64,000 bases of DNA. Source: Ardenticatenaceae bacterium (GTDB taxonomy: Bacteria > Chloroflexota > Anaerolineae > Promineifilales > Promineifilaceae). Position 1 is the stretch's first letter. Each line of letters starts with the position of its first letter. The notes under the pieces are model-generated. The model did no database searches and had not been told where the DNA came from. It was given only the letters and a program-made list of their open reading frames with translations. The translations under genes were made by a program, and so were the position numbers. The stretch lies in NCBI GenBank assembly GCA_020634245.1, contig JACKCC010000010.1, positions 186,001 through 250,000 of the forward strand, written 5' to 3'. Of this stretch, positions 8,259-16,882 are shown one piece after another.

Positions 8259-10149
8259 CACGATCTCCCAATATGGCAGCGGCCGCAGTCATCCAATTGG
8301 ATTGGCCATAAAAATCAACGATGTGCTGAATTTCGGTTTGCAGTTGCTGGTACACGGCCGTACCCCCTTCCACAATACCTTCCATTCCCATCGTTTCCAA
8401 TTGTGCCGCCAGCGCAAAAGCGGGGCCGCTGCCCACACTGCCTAACACCGCCTTCAAGCGATGCGCCGGCGCTTCCAAATCACGGCCGTTTCCCGCCGCC
8501 AGAGCCTCATTTAGGGCCGCCAAAAGGCTCGGATACTCCTGTGGGAACATCTCTACGACCATTTCCAGGATATCTAAATCATGGTCTACAATTTCCAACG
8601 CTTTGGTCAAACTAACGGCCGTTTCACCCACTTTTTGCCGCCCATTTTGCCCATTTTGGAACCGTTCCAGAAACGGTTCCAGGGCCTTATGCAGCTCATC
8701 GGCGCTAATAGGTTTGGAGACATAGCCATCCATGCCAGCCGCCAGGCATTTTTCGCGGTAGCCCTGCATGGCAAAAGCGGTCATGGCAATAATGGGAATG
8801 TGACGGCCGTTTCCCGCATTTGCTTCCATTTTTCGAATCGCAATCGTTGCTTCCAGGCCGTCCATTTCCGGCATGGCCACGTCCATCAGCACCAGGTCGA
8901 ATTCACGTTTTGTTAACGCCTCAACGGCGACACGGCCGTTCTCCGCCACCGTTACCTCATGCCCGGCCTTCTTCAAATTGGCCGTCGCAATCAATTGATT
9001 GGTCGGGCTGTCTTCGGCCAACAAGACTTGCAGCGAGGGGCTTTCAACTATTTTCGGCGGTTCCGGCAGCGTAACGGCCGTTTTGTCCAACGGCAGTAAC
9101 AAATCAAACTGGAAGACACTGCCCTCGCCGGGAATACCGCTGCTGGCCACCTGCAAATTTCCGCCCATTAAAACGACCAGTTGGTTAGCCACCGCCAGTC
9201 CCAATCCAATGCCGCCATAATTTCGTGTGTGGGTCGTGTCCGACTGCTGGAATGCTTCAAAAATCAGATGCTGCTTTTCCGGCGGAATGCCAACGCCAGT
9301 ATCGCGTACGACAAAATGCAGCGAAACCGCTTCATCTGAACCACCAATTCGCGTTACCGTTACATCGACCTGCCCTTTTTCAGTAAATTTGACAGCATTG
9401 GCCAGTAAATTGCCCAGCACCTGGCGCAGCCGCTTCGGATCACCCACGACATTACGTGGCGCGGCTTTATCGATTTGCCAGCTCAGATTCAGCCCTTTTT
9501 CTTCAGCGCGGGATTGCAGGAGAACGGCCGTATTCTCCACCAATTCCGCCCAATCAAACGACTGCTCATGCAAATCCAACTGCCCGGCCTCCAACTCCGA
9601 AAACTCCAGCAAATCACTCACCATCACCGACAGCGCATTGATAGAAATTTTGGCCTTGTTCACATACTGCTGCTGCTCTGCCGATAACTTTGTCGTCTCC
9701 AGCAAATCAGTCATCCCCACCAGTTCATGCAGCGGCGTGCGCAGTTCATGGCTCATAATGGCCAGGAAATTATCACTGTATCCATTCTTACGGGAACGAA
9801 CTGCCTGCACACCTTCCAGCAGCAGCGCAGGGCTATATGGCTTGGCAATGTACATATCCGCTCCCAAGGGCTGCGGCTGTACAGTTGCCCCATTATTCGT
9901 CATCAACATGAGCACGGGAATATCGCCCGTCTGCGGGTTGGCCTTGATATGCTGATAAGCTTCATAACCGGTCATGCGCGGCATAATCGTGTCCATAACA
10001 ATCAGGTCTGGCTTTTCAACCGCAGCCATCTGCAAAGCCTCCTGACCATCCACGGCCCGGCTGACCTGGTATCCCTGTTTTTCCAGAATGAGTTTGGCTT
10101 TCAAGGCTTCGGTGGGACTATCTTCAGCGATTAAAATTTTCATGTTCAT
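8251..10149 (-). CDS. Hybrid histidine kinase: REC-HisKA-HATPase-REC-Hpt
   Basis: A soluble 632-residue kinase with no TM segment. Order: receiver 1 (D53 in MDTIMP), HisKA with SHELRTPL (H134), HATPase_c with N box (LLANAVKF), G boxes (DTGVGIP and GGIGLGL), receiver 2 (D423 in LMDVAMPEMDG) and a C-terminal Hpt domain (H563 in PAHRLKAVLGSVG). The ATG overlaps the stop of the preceding receiver gene (ATGA), with AGGTGA eight bases upstream. The complete H-D-H-D relay and its location among che and arl genes suggest it feeds phosphate to the lone receivers nearby. The input must be cytosolic or come through receiver 1. Confidence 0.88.
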   Translation of the reverse strand: MNMKILIAEDSPTEALKAKLILEKQGYQVSRAVDGQEALQMAAVEKPDLIVMDTIMPRMTGYEAYQHIKANPQTGDIPVLMLMTNNGATVQPQPLGADMYIAKPYSPALLLEGVQAVRSRKNGYSDNFLAIMSHELRTPLHELVGMTDLLETTKLSAEQQQYVNKAKISINALSVMVSDLLEFSELEAGQLDLHEQSFDWAELVENTAVLLQSRAEEKGLNLSWQIDKAAPRNVVGDPKRLRQVLGNLLANAVKFTEKGQVDVTVTRIGGSDEAVSLHFVVRDTGVGIPPEKQHLIFEAFQQSDTTHTRNYGGIGLGLAVANQLVVLMGGNLQVASSGIPGEGSVFQFDLLLPLDKTAVTLPEPPKIVESPSLQVLLAEDSPTNQLIATANLKKAGHEVTVAENGRVAVEALTKREFDLVLMDVAMPEMDGLEATIAIRKMEANAGNGRHIPIIAMTAFAMQGYREKCLAAGMDGYVSKPISADELHKALEPFLERFQNGQNGRQKVGETAVSLTKALEIVDHDLDILEMVVEMFPQEYPSLLAALNEALAAGNGRDLEAPAHRLKAVLGSVGSGPAFALAAQLETMGMEGIVEGGTAVYQQLQTEIQHIVDFYGQSNWMTAAAAILGDRDG

Positions 10150-10577
10150 CGTAATATCACCTGGGCAACAGCTTTAACTTTGGAAACCAATTCGTCACTG
10201 ATAACCTTGTACGCTTTTTCGGATAGCGAACCGGGCTTTTGTACAATTTCCAACGCCCCTTCCAACAAAATATCCAGACCGCCATGAATCTGGTCTTCCC
10301 GACTGATACTCGTAACCACAACGATAGGCGTTGGCATAGCGGCCATGATACGCCGGGTGGCTTCATCGCCGTTCATGTTAGGCATGTTCAAATCCATGGT
10401 GATGACATCCGGACGCAGTTCGGCAGCCAGCCGCACGCCTTCCAATCCGTCAGCAGCCTCGCCAATTACTTGCAAGTCAGGATCGGCGTTAAGAATGGCG
10501 GCGATCACTTTGCGTGTGACTGTTGAGTCATCCACAACCAGGACACGTTTGGCATTTTTGCTCTTATAATTTGTCAT
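10146..10577 (-). CDS. Single receiver related to the CheB N-terminal domain
   Basis: A 143-residue receiver beginning MTNYKSK at an ATG that overlaps the cheB stop (ATGA) with GGAG eight bases upstream. It has the DDS acidic pair, phospho-Asp in ITMDLNMPNMNG, and a Lys in VQKPG. Motifs such as GEAADGLEGV, DVITMDL.MP.M and TPIVVVT are those of CheB receivers and closely match the CheB encoded next door, but the methylesterase half is missing. I infer a duplicated CheB receiver acting as a CheY-like output or phosphate sink for CheA. Confidence 0.85.
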   Translation of the reverse strand: MTNYKSKNAKRVLVVDDSTVTRKVIAAILNADPDLQVIGEAADGLEGVRLAAELRPDVITMDLNMPNMNGDEATRRIMAAMPTPIVVVTSISREDQIHGGLDILLEGALEIVQKPGSLSEKAYKVISDELVSKVKAVAQVILR

Positions 10578-11632
10578 GACACTGTCTCCAATTCCGCACA
10601 GCACACGGCCGTTACCTTTTCGGCAATTTTGTCTAGCGGCACAACATGAACGGCCGCACCCAAACGAATCGCTTCCTTGGGCATCCCAAACACCACACAG
10701 CTGCCCTCATCCTGGGCAATCGTGACCGCTCCCTTGTCCCGCATCGCCTTCAAACCATCTGCGCCATCCCGCCCCATTCCGGTCAGAATAACGCCAACAG
10801 CGGCGGCACCATAAGCCTGCGCCACCGAATCAAAAAGCACCGTCACCGAGGGGATATGGCCGCCGACGGCTTCCCCGGCTTGCAGCCGTACCCGGCCAAA
10901 GCTGTCAACCAGCAGATGATGGTCATCGGGGGCGAGCAGCACGGTTCCGGCTTGCAGCCGCTCGCCATGCTCGGCCACCTTCACCGTAAGCTGGCTGCCG
11001 CCATTTAGCCAGCCAGCCAGGCCGCCCACAAAGCCAAAAGAGATATGCTGGACAATGACAACTGGAACCGTCAAATTGGCCGGAAGCTGGCCCAAAATCT
11101 TGTACAGAGCCGCCGGGCCGCCGGTCGAGGAACCAATGGCCAACAGCTTTATTTTGCCCGAAAAATGGCCTACAGGCGGCGCAGGAATGGACACCGGCGC
11201 GTATGGCGGTGATTGATGGCGTAACGGCCGTTTTATCACCCGCACCTGGCTCATCAACTTTACCTGCTTGATCAGCTGCTCGGCCACCAGCCGCTGCCCG
11301 CCCACCGACGAACTTTTGTAGATAGTCATAACCGCGCCCGATTTGGTCACCTGCTCCAAGAGCGCCGCATCACGGTCCGGTTCGGCTCCTGTCACCACCA
11401 CAATGGGTGTAGGGCATTCGGCCATGATGTGTTGAATGGCCGCCAGCCCATCCATCTTGGGCATTTGCAAATCCATCGTGATTACGTCTGGCTTCAATCG
11501 TTTGGTCAACGCGACTGCCTCTTCTCCATTCCGCGCCTCGCCCACGATTTGCAGGGCATCATCGCTCTGTAAAATGAGGCGCAGTTGATGGCGGATTAAA
11601 GCTGAGTCGTCAACAATCAATACGTCTATCAC
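10574..11632 (-). CDS. cheB: Chemotaxis protein-glutamate methylesterase CheB
   Basis: A 352-residue two-domain protein: receiver (D54 in ITMDLQMPKMDG) and C-terminal CheB methylesterase/deamidase. The catalytic triad is visible as S169 (AIGSSTGGP), H196 (VVIVQHIS) and D289 (TGMGRDGADG). It removes methyl groups from receptor glutamates during adaptation, opposing CheR at 20.3-21.8 kb. It directly follows cheA and overlaps the next receiver gene by four bases. Length and motifs are normal for the family. Confidence 0.95.
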   Translation of the reverse strand: MIDVLIVDDSALIRHQLRLILQSDDALQIVGEARNGEEAVALTKRLKPDVITMDLQMPKMDGLAAIQHIMAECPTPIVVVTGAEPDRDAALLEQVTKSGAVMTIYKSSSVGGQRLVAEQLIKQVKLMSQVRVIKRPLRHQSPPYAPVSIPAPPVGHFSGKIKLLAIGSSTGGPAALYKILGQLPANLTVPVVIVQHISFGFVGGLAGWLNGGSQLTVKVAEHGERLQAGTVLLAPDDHHLLVDSFGRVRLQAGEAVGGHIPSVTVLFDSVAQAYGAAAVGVILTGMGRDGADGLKAMRDKGAVTIAQDEGSCVVFGMPKEAIRLGAAVHVVPLDKIAEKVTAVCCAELETVS

Positions 11633-11663
11633 GTGTCTCTCCTAAAACGCAGGACAATTTACA

Positions 11664-13973
11664 TCAAACTAACTGCTCAATCGTTTGCAGCAGACCGGCC
11701 TGGTCAAATGTGCTTTTGACAATATAGGCGTCGGCCCCCACTTCGATTCCCTTTTCCTTGTCTTCCCGTTTTTCCAGGGAAGTAACCAGGATGACAGGTA
11801 TCTCCTTGAGCGCTGCGTCGTTCCGAATAGCGGCCGTTAACTGGAAACCGTCCATGTTGGGCATCAACACATCAGAAACAACCAGGTCGCAGCTGCCATT
11901 GGTTTGCAGCAACTGTAATGCTTCCATGCCATCGGTAGCCACCTGCACCTGGTAACCGGCCGTTTCCAGAATCGTTTTCTCTAGATTGCGCGTCGTCATC
12001 GAATCATCAACAACTAAAATCTTGCGCTGCCGGGCTTTTTCCACTTCCCCTTTGGGCATACGCGTTTCGAGGATGGCATAGCCCTTCACACCGCGCGCCG
12101 ATTTGAGCAAATCGGTCGGGTTGAGGGTCATGATGACTTTGCCAGTTCCCAAAATGGTGGCTCCAGTCACATTACGCACCCGCGAAAGCTGTCTACCCAA
12201 ACTTTTAACCACACTTTCCTGCTGGCCAACGACGGCATCAACCAGGAAGGCGATGCGCCATTTACCGGCACCGAGGATGACAACGGGCATTTTGCGTTCA
12301 ACACGGCCGTTACCATCCCCCCGCCCCAATTCCAGCACATCGGCCAGATGCACCAGCGAAACCGGCTCATTGTCGATCAAAATCGCTTCCTTGCCCTCCA
12401 CGTGGTGAATCTCTTCATGCTGGATGCGCTGAATCCGTTCCACAGCAGCGATGGGAATGCCAAAGGTCTGCTCGTTTACCTCGACCAGCAATTCCTGAGT
12501 TGTGGCCAACGTCAGCGGCAGCACCAGTGTCATTTCCGTGCCTTGCCCCAGCGTCGATTCCAGGTCGATGTGGCCGTGCAATTTTTCAATATTCTTGCGC
12601 ACTACATCCATGCCCACACCTCGGCCGGAAATGTCGGTGATGATAGGACTCGTGGAAAGGCCGGAGGCAAAAATAAGCCGCATGGCTTCATCGTCGCCCA
12701 ACGTTTCCAGGTCGCCGGTGCTGATGATGCCCGCTTTCAGCGCTGATTGGGTCACTTTTTTGACATTGATCCCGCCACCATCATCGGTTACCTGGATGAT
12801 GATGCTGTTACCTTTTTGGAAAGCGCGCACGATGATAGTTCCCTGACGCGGCTTGCCCGCTTTGGCCCGCACATCAGGCTCTTCAATGCCATGATCCACC
12901 GCATTACGCAAAATGTGAACCAGCGGATCCTTGATTTCTTCCAGCACTTTGCGATCCAGTTCAGTGTCGCCGCCTGCAACGACAAATTCGATTTCCTTGC
13001 CTTTTTCGCGGGCCAGATCGCGCACCATGCGCGGGAACATGTCCAGCACGGTGGAAACGGGCAGCATACGTACTTTCATGACGCTTTCGCCCAGTTCGTC
13101 GGTGACGCGCGAAAGGTGAAGGGCATCGCTGGCAAAGGTACGGGCCAGTGTATTGACCTGGCTGGTGAGTGTTTTGAGCTGCTGCTGGTTGCGATCGAGG
13201 AATTTGAGTAACGGCCGTAACTCCTCCGATTCACCATGCTGCAAAAACAAATGCTGGCTGGAACGGATTTTCAGCCATTCCCTGTTCAAATCTTCCAACG
13301 CCCGGCCGAGGCGTATAGTTTCCTGCAATCGTTGGTCGATTTTGAGACCGGCCACCAACAGTTCGCCCGTCTGGGTCATGAGCGAATCCAGCTTATTGGT
13401 GGCCACCCGAATAGTTTCTTCGACCGTCACGCTGCCGCTGGCGGCTGATTTGGGTGCCGGTGCTGGTTCCGGTTGCGGTTCTGGCTCTGGTTCGGGTTCA
13501 GGATCAGTTGGGAGGGGAACGGCCGTATTCCCCCCACCCTGCTCTTTCGATAAAACCGGCAAAACCTGCCCCTGCTGGGCAGCATCCAACCGCTCATGAA
13601 CGGCCGCTAAATTCAACCCGTGCGGCTGATCCGCCAGCGCCGTTGTGACCACCGTGCTGACCGCGTCAATTGCATCATACAACACGTCACACAAATCCGG
13701 CGTCAGCGCCACCTCGCCCGATTTCGTCGCGAAAAAGACACTTTCCAGACGGTGAGCCGTGCTTTCCACATCATCCAGGTCCACGGCTCCGGCAGCCCCT
13801 TTCAAACTATGCGCCTCGCGGAAGATTTCTTCCAGAAGCTGCACCCGTTCCTCTTCCGCCGGCCCCTTTTCCAGAGCCAGCAAAATCCGGTTCATGGCCT
13901 GAATATGCTCATCCGCCTCTACCTTAAACGTAGCCCGCAGTTGGCGAATAATGTCATCATCTAAAGCAAACAT
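11664..13973 (-). CDS. cheA: Chemotaxis histidine kinase CheA with C-terminal receiver
   Basis: Starting at the ATG at 13973 gives 769 residues; an ATG at 13994 would add seven. Domains: Hpt (H55 in REAHSLKGAAG), a Pro/Glu-rich linker (PEPEP repeats) with no evident CheY-binding P2 domain, dimerisation helices, HATPase (NAVDHGIEEPD, then DDGGGI and GRGVGMDVV), a CheW-like regulatory domain, and a fused receiver (phospho-Asp in VVSDVLMPNMDG). CheA-receiver fusions are common in type IV pilus and alternative-function Che systems. It lies between the chemoreceptors and cheB and should form arrays with the two CheW proteins. Confidence 0.94.
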   Translation of the reverse strand: MFALDDDIIRQLRATFKVEADEHIQAMNRILLALEKGPAEEERVQLLEEIFREAHSLKGAAGAVDLDDVESTAHRLESVFFATKSGEVALTPDLCDVLYDAIDAVSTVVTTALADQPHGLNLAAVHERLDAAQQGQVLPVLSKEQGGGNTAVPLPTDPEPEPEPEPQPEPAPAPKSAASGSVTVEETIRVATNKLDSLMTQTGELLVAGLKIDQRLQETIRLGRALEDLNREWLKIRSSQHLFLQHGESEELRPLLKFLDRNQQQLKTLTSQVNTLARTFASDALHLSRVTDELGESVMKVRMLPVSTVLDMFPRMVRDLAREKGKEIEFVVAGGDTELDRKVLEEIKDPLVHILRNAVDHGIEEPDVRAKAGKPRQGTIIVRAFQKGNSIIIQVTDDGGGINVKKVTQSALKAGIISTGDLETLGDDEAMRLIFASGLSTSPIITDISGRGVGMDVVRKNIEKLHGHIDLESTLGQGTEMTLVLPLTLATTQELLVEVNEQTFGIPIAAVERIQRIQHEEIHHVEGKEAILIDNEPVSLVHLADVLELGRGDGNGRVERKMPVVILGAGKWRIAFLVDAVVGQQESVVKSLGRQLSRVRNVTGATILGTGKVIMTLNPTDLLKSARGVKGYAILETRMPKGEVEKARQRKILVVDDSMTTRNLEKTILETAGYQVQVATDGMEALQLLQTNGSCDLVVSDVLMPNMDGFQLTAAIRNDAALKEIPVILVTSLEKREDKEKGIEVGADAYIVKSTFDQAGLLQTIEQLV

Positions 13974-13996
13974 GGTCTTTCGTCCATTCGTCATGT

Positions 13997-14063
13997 AGTC
14001 GAGCAATCAAGTAGTCTTGTAGTCTCTTTTTGACTACAAGACTATATGACTATGCGACTATCC
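13997..14063. repeat. Stuttering GACTA/TAGTC intergenic repeat with hairpin
   Basis: Between the first chemoreceptor stop and cheA the DNA is built from variants of GTAGTC and GACTA, with an inverted pair GTCTTGTAGTC / GACTACAAGAC around a T-rich loop (about 14,020-14,043). It may act as a hairpin in the mRNA between the two genes; a repeat origin is more likely than a dedicated regulator. Confidence 0.6.
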
Positions 14064-14065
14064 GA

Positions 14066-16834
14066 CTACAACTTGTATTGAGAAACCACCATCTTCAACT
14101 GATCGGCCAGGGTATTCAAATCCTCAGCCGCTTTTTGTGATTGCTGCGCACCGGCCGCCGTCTGCTGCGTGGCCATGTTGATGTCGCCCATACCAATCGC
14201 AATCTGATCCAGCCCAACCGTCTGCTGCTGCACACCGGCCACGATTTGCTGCGCCGCCTGTGCTGAAGCATCCACCGTTCCCGCCAACTCACGGATTGTC
14301 TGCGCCGTCCGGTTGACCATCGCCGTCCCGGCATCCACGCCCTTAGTACCTTGCTCGGTGGCCATCACCGCCAGGTTCGTCGCTTTCTGGATGTCGCCCA
14401 GAATGATTTTCACCTGCCCCGCAGCCTGCCGCGACTGCTCGGCCAGGCTGCGCACCTCGTCGGCCACCACGCGGAACCCTTTGCCCGCTTCTCCGGCCTG
14501 CGCCGCTTCGATGGCGGCGTTCAGGGCCAGAATGTTGGACTGGTCGGCGATATCGGTGACGGTATCGATGATGTCACCGATTTGCTGCATCTGTTCGGAC
14601 AAGGAGAGGATGTTTTCGGCAATGGACTCGACTTTTTGGCGGATGTCGTCCATGCCGTCAATGGTTTCTTCGGCGGCGTCACTGCCTCGCTGGGCAGCAC
14701 GGGCTGCTTCGGATGCCGCGTCGGCTACGCCTTGTGCCCGCTGGGCCACCTGTTCGGCCGAGGCTTTGATTTCTTCCACCGTACTGGTGATCTGGTTGAC
14801 GGCGCTGGCCTGCTCCTGAGTGGTGCTGGCCATCTGGCTGGAGGAGGCCAGGATTTCGGCCGTAGCGGAGGTGATGTTCACCGCCCCTTCCTGCATTTGC
14901 TCGGCCATATTGCGCAGTCCTGTAATCATTTCATTGGTGCTGTTAGTCAAAACAGCGTAATCGCCGTGGTAGCCACCGTTCATGCTCACGGTCAGATTGC
15001 CCTGGGCAACCTGGGCCAGGATGCGGCCGGTATCCCGCATGGGTGCGGCCGTTGCGTCCAATATCTGGTTAATGCCCTTCAACAAGCTGCCATTGGCCCC
15101 GGCGTAACGAGAGGCATCAACACGTTCGTCCAACTGGCCATTGCTGGCTGCGTCAAGCAGGAACTGAACATCCAGGCCGCGCATTTTTACTATTTCAGTA
15201 AGAGTATTAACGCTGTCTTTGATCTGGGCGTAGTCGCCGGCAAAATGGTCAACAATTTCATCAGGCTGTTGGCCTGCAGAAAACTTATTGAGGGCCATAA
15301 CCGCTACATTCAGGGGGGTAATGATGGCATCCAGCGTGGCATTCATGCCGGATACGATACGGGCGTAATCGCCTTCATACTGGCTCACATCGACACGCGT
15401 ACTCAGATTGCCGGCAACGGCCGCATCCACAATTCGCCCGATGGCATCAATCGCCTGGGTCACCCGTTCCTTCATCAGCTTCATCGCATTGCCTAACGTA
15501 TCGGCATCGGAAGCAACAGGGACGGCAACGGCCAGGTTCCCTTGAGCGATTGCTGTCGCTGCATCAGCCTTGGCTTTGAAGAACTCTTCCAATTTGAAAA
15601 AGGCGCGTGTGATGTCACCCAATTCATCACGACGAGCGGCAAGCTTGAATGCGGCTGTCTCATCCACACCATTGCGACTGACATCTCCATTGCTGAGTAA
15701 TTTTGCTCCTTGCACAATGATGTCTAAGGGTTGCGTGATGGTGCGGGCGAAAAACAGGCTTAAGATAGTCACCAGAAAGATGATGACCGCAGCCGCAAAT
15801 AATGTGGCCATAAGGTAATCCTGGCTGACTCCGCTTTTTATTTCCTCCAGGTCCTGATACAGCATCAGGGTCCAGCCCAACTGCTCACCAACATCGCCGG
15901 GCACAAGGCTGGTGGAAATCACTGCCGGATGACCGTCCGGAGCAATTTGATTGTCATACCAGGCTTCCTGGCTGTTTTCAAACAAGGCTAAAATCCCATC
16001 GGGGGCCATTTGCATGAATTGTTCTGTATCGTCTGTGTAGAGGAAACGGCCGTCTCCATCCAACAAAACCGCCCGGCCTGTTTCACCAATTGAAACCGCC
16101 GACAACTCCTGAAACGCAACCGTCACATCCACCGTGCCTCGCAGCACGCCAATAACCTCCTGTCCCTGGCGATCACGAACCGGAACACCAATATCCATCC
16201 CAAAGGCTTGCGCCGTGTCATCATAAGACACATCACCGATAAAAATAGCGCCCAGCCCATTGTTATAAGTGCGCAGCCACCATTCCTCATCAGCTTGAAG
16301 ATAGTCACCTGTCCGGTCTGTCATACCCACGTTTAGACCCTCGATATCAGTAACGAAGGTTTCCATCTGTTCCGAGAACCGGCTTTGGAAAGATTGCAAA
16401 TGGGAACTCAGGTCATTACCGGCTATTTGGGCAACCAATCCATCAATTGAAGGATCACCGTTTGCCCAGGCGGTATCCATCTGGGCAATTTCGGTATTTA
16501 ACTCAACCGGGTCACGATCCACGTAAGTCTGGTTTGCCGTTTCAACCGCCGCGATCAACGAAGGTGACAGAGCCAACGTTTCCAAATCCTGAACGCTTCC
16601 TTCAATCACTGAATCGATCTGTTCTGCCAGACCATAACCTTCTCGTTGCAGTCCTGTACCGATAGTTTCGATAGTGTGTTGATTGACCCTGTTAAGGCTA
16701 AAAAGCGTCAAAGCCATCACGGATACCACAGCAACGAAAAGGCCCAACGCCAACAACTTGGTCCTCATTTTCCAGTTATTAATCTGCCCTAAGCTCAACT
16801 TCTTATTGGGTAATCTGCCATTTTCTTCAGTCAT
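14066..16834 (-). CDS. Methyl-accepting chemotaxis protein with extracellular dCache-like sensor
   Basis: A 922-residue receptor starting MTEENG, with AGGAG seven bases upstream. TM1 lies near 24-46, followed by a ~300-residue extracellular domain with cache-type features (EWW...GDVSYDD, GVPVRD, GETGRAVLLDGDGRFL), then TM2 near 344-367. After it come several HAMP-like modules with the recurring unit IGRIVDAAVAGNLSTRVD..YEGDYA, and a cytoplasmic signalling domain with the hairpin tip around ADQSNILALNAAIEAAQAGE. The last ~210 codons are nearly identical in DNA to those of the next receptor. It should signal to CheA through CheW. Confidence 0.92.
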   Translation of the reverse strand: MTEENGRLPNKKLSLGQINNWKMRTKLLALGLFVAVVSVMALTLFSLNRVNQHTIETIGTGLQREGYGLAEQIDSVIEGSVQDLETLALSPSLIAAVETANQTYVDRDPVELNTEIAQMDTAWANGDPSIDGLVAQIAGNDLSSHLQSFQSRFSEQMETFVTDIEGLNVGMTDRTGDYLQADEEWWLRTYNNGLGAIFIGDVSYDDTAQAFGMDIGVPVRDRQGQEVIGVLRGTVDVTVAFQELSAVSIGETGRAVLLDGDGRFLYTDDTEQFMQMAPDGILALFENSQEAWYDNQIAPDGHPAVISTSLVPGDVGEQLGWTLMLYQDLEEIKSGVSQDYLMATLFAAAVIIFLVTILSLFFARTITQPLDIIVQGAKLLSNGDVSRNGVDETAAFKLAARRDELGDITRAFFKLEEFFKAKADAATAIAQGNLAVAVPVASDADTLGNAMKLMKERVTQAIDAIGRIVDAAVAGNLSTRVDVSQYEGDYARIVSGMNATLDAIITPLNVAVMALNKFSAGQQPDEIVDHFAGDYAQIKDSVNTLTEIVKMRGLDVQFLLDAASNGQLDERVDASRYAGANGSLLKGINQILDATAAPMRDTGRILAQVAQGNLTVSMNGGYHGDYAVLTNSTNEMITGLRNMAEQMQEGAVNITSATAEILASSSQMASTTQEQASAVNQITSTVEEIKASAEQVAQRAQGVADAASEAARAAQRGSDAAEETIDGMDDIRQKVESIAENILSLSEQMQQIGDIIDTVTDIADQSNILALNAAIEAAQAGEAGKGFRVVADEVRSLAEQSRQAAGQVKIILGDIQKATNLAVMATEQGTKGVDAGTAMVNRTAQTIRELAGTVDASAQAAQQIVAGVQQQTVGLDQIAIGMGDINMATQQTAAGAQQSQKAAEDLNTLADQLKMVVSQYKL

Positions 16835-16882
16835 GTCGGTTCTCCTGCACAAATGTTGTAAAAATTTGAGTAATCGAATATT

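Noticed and set aside
14351..15496. Long rightward open frame (381 codons) opposite the first chemoreceptor
   Set aside because: It is antisense to a clear MCP signalling domain, translates to Gly/His/Phe-rich low-complexity sequence, and exists because of the GC-biased codons of the real gene.
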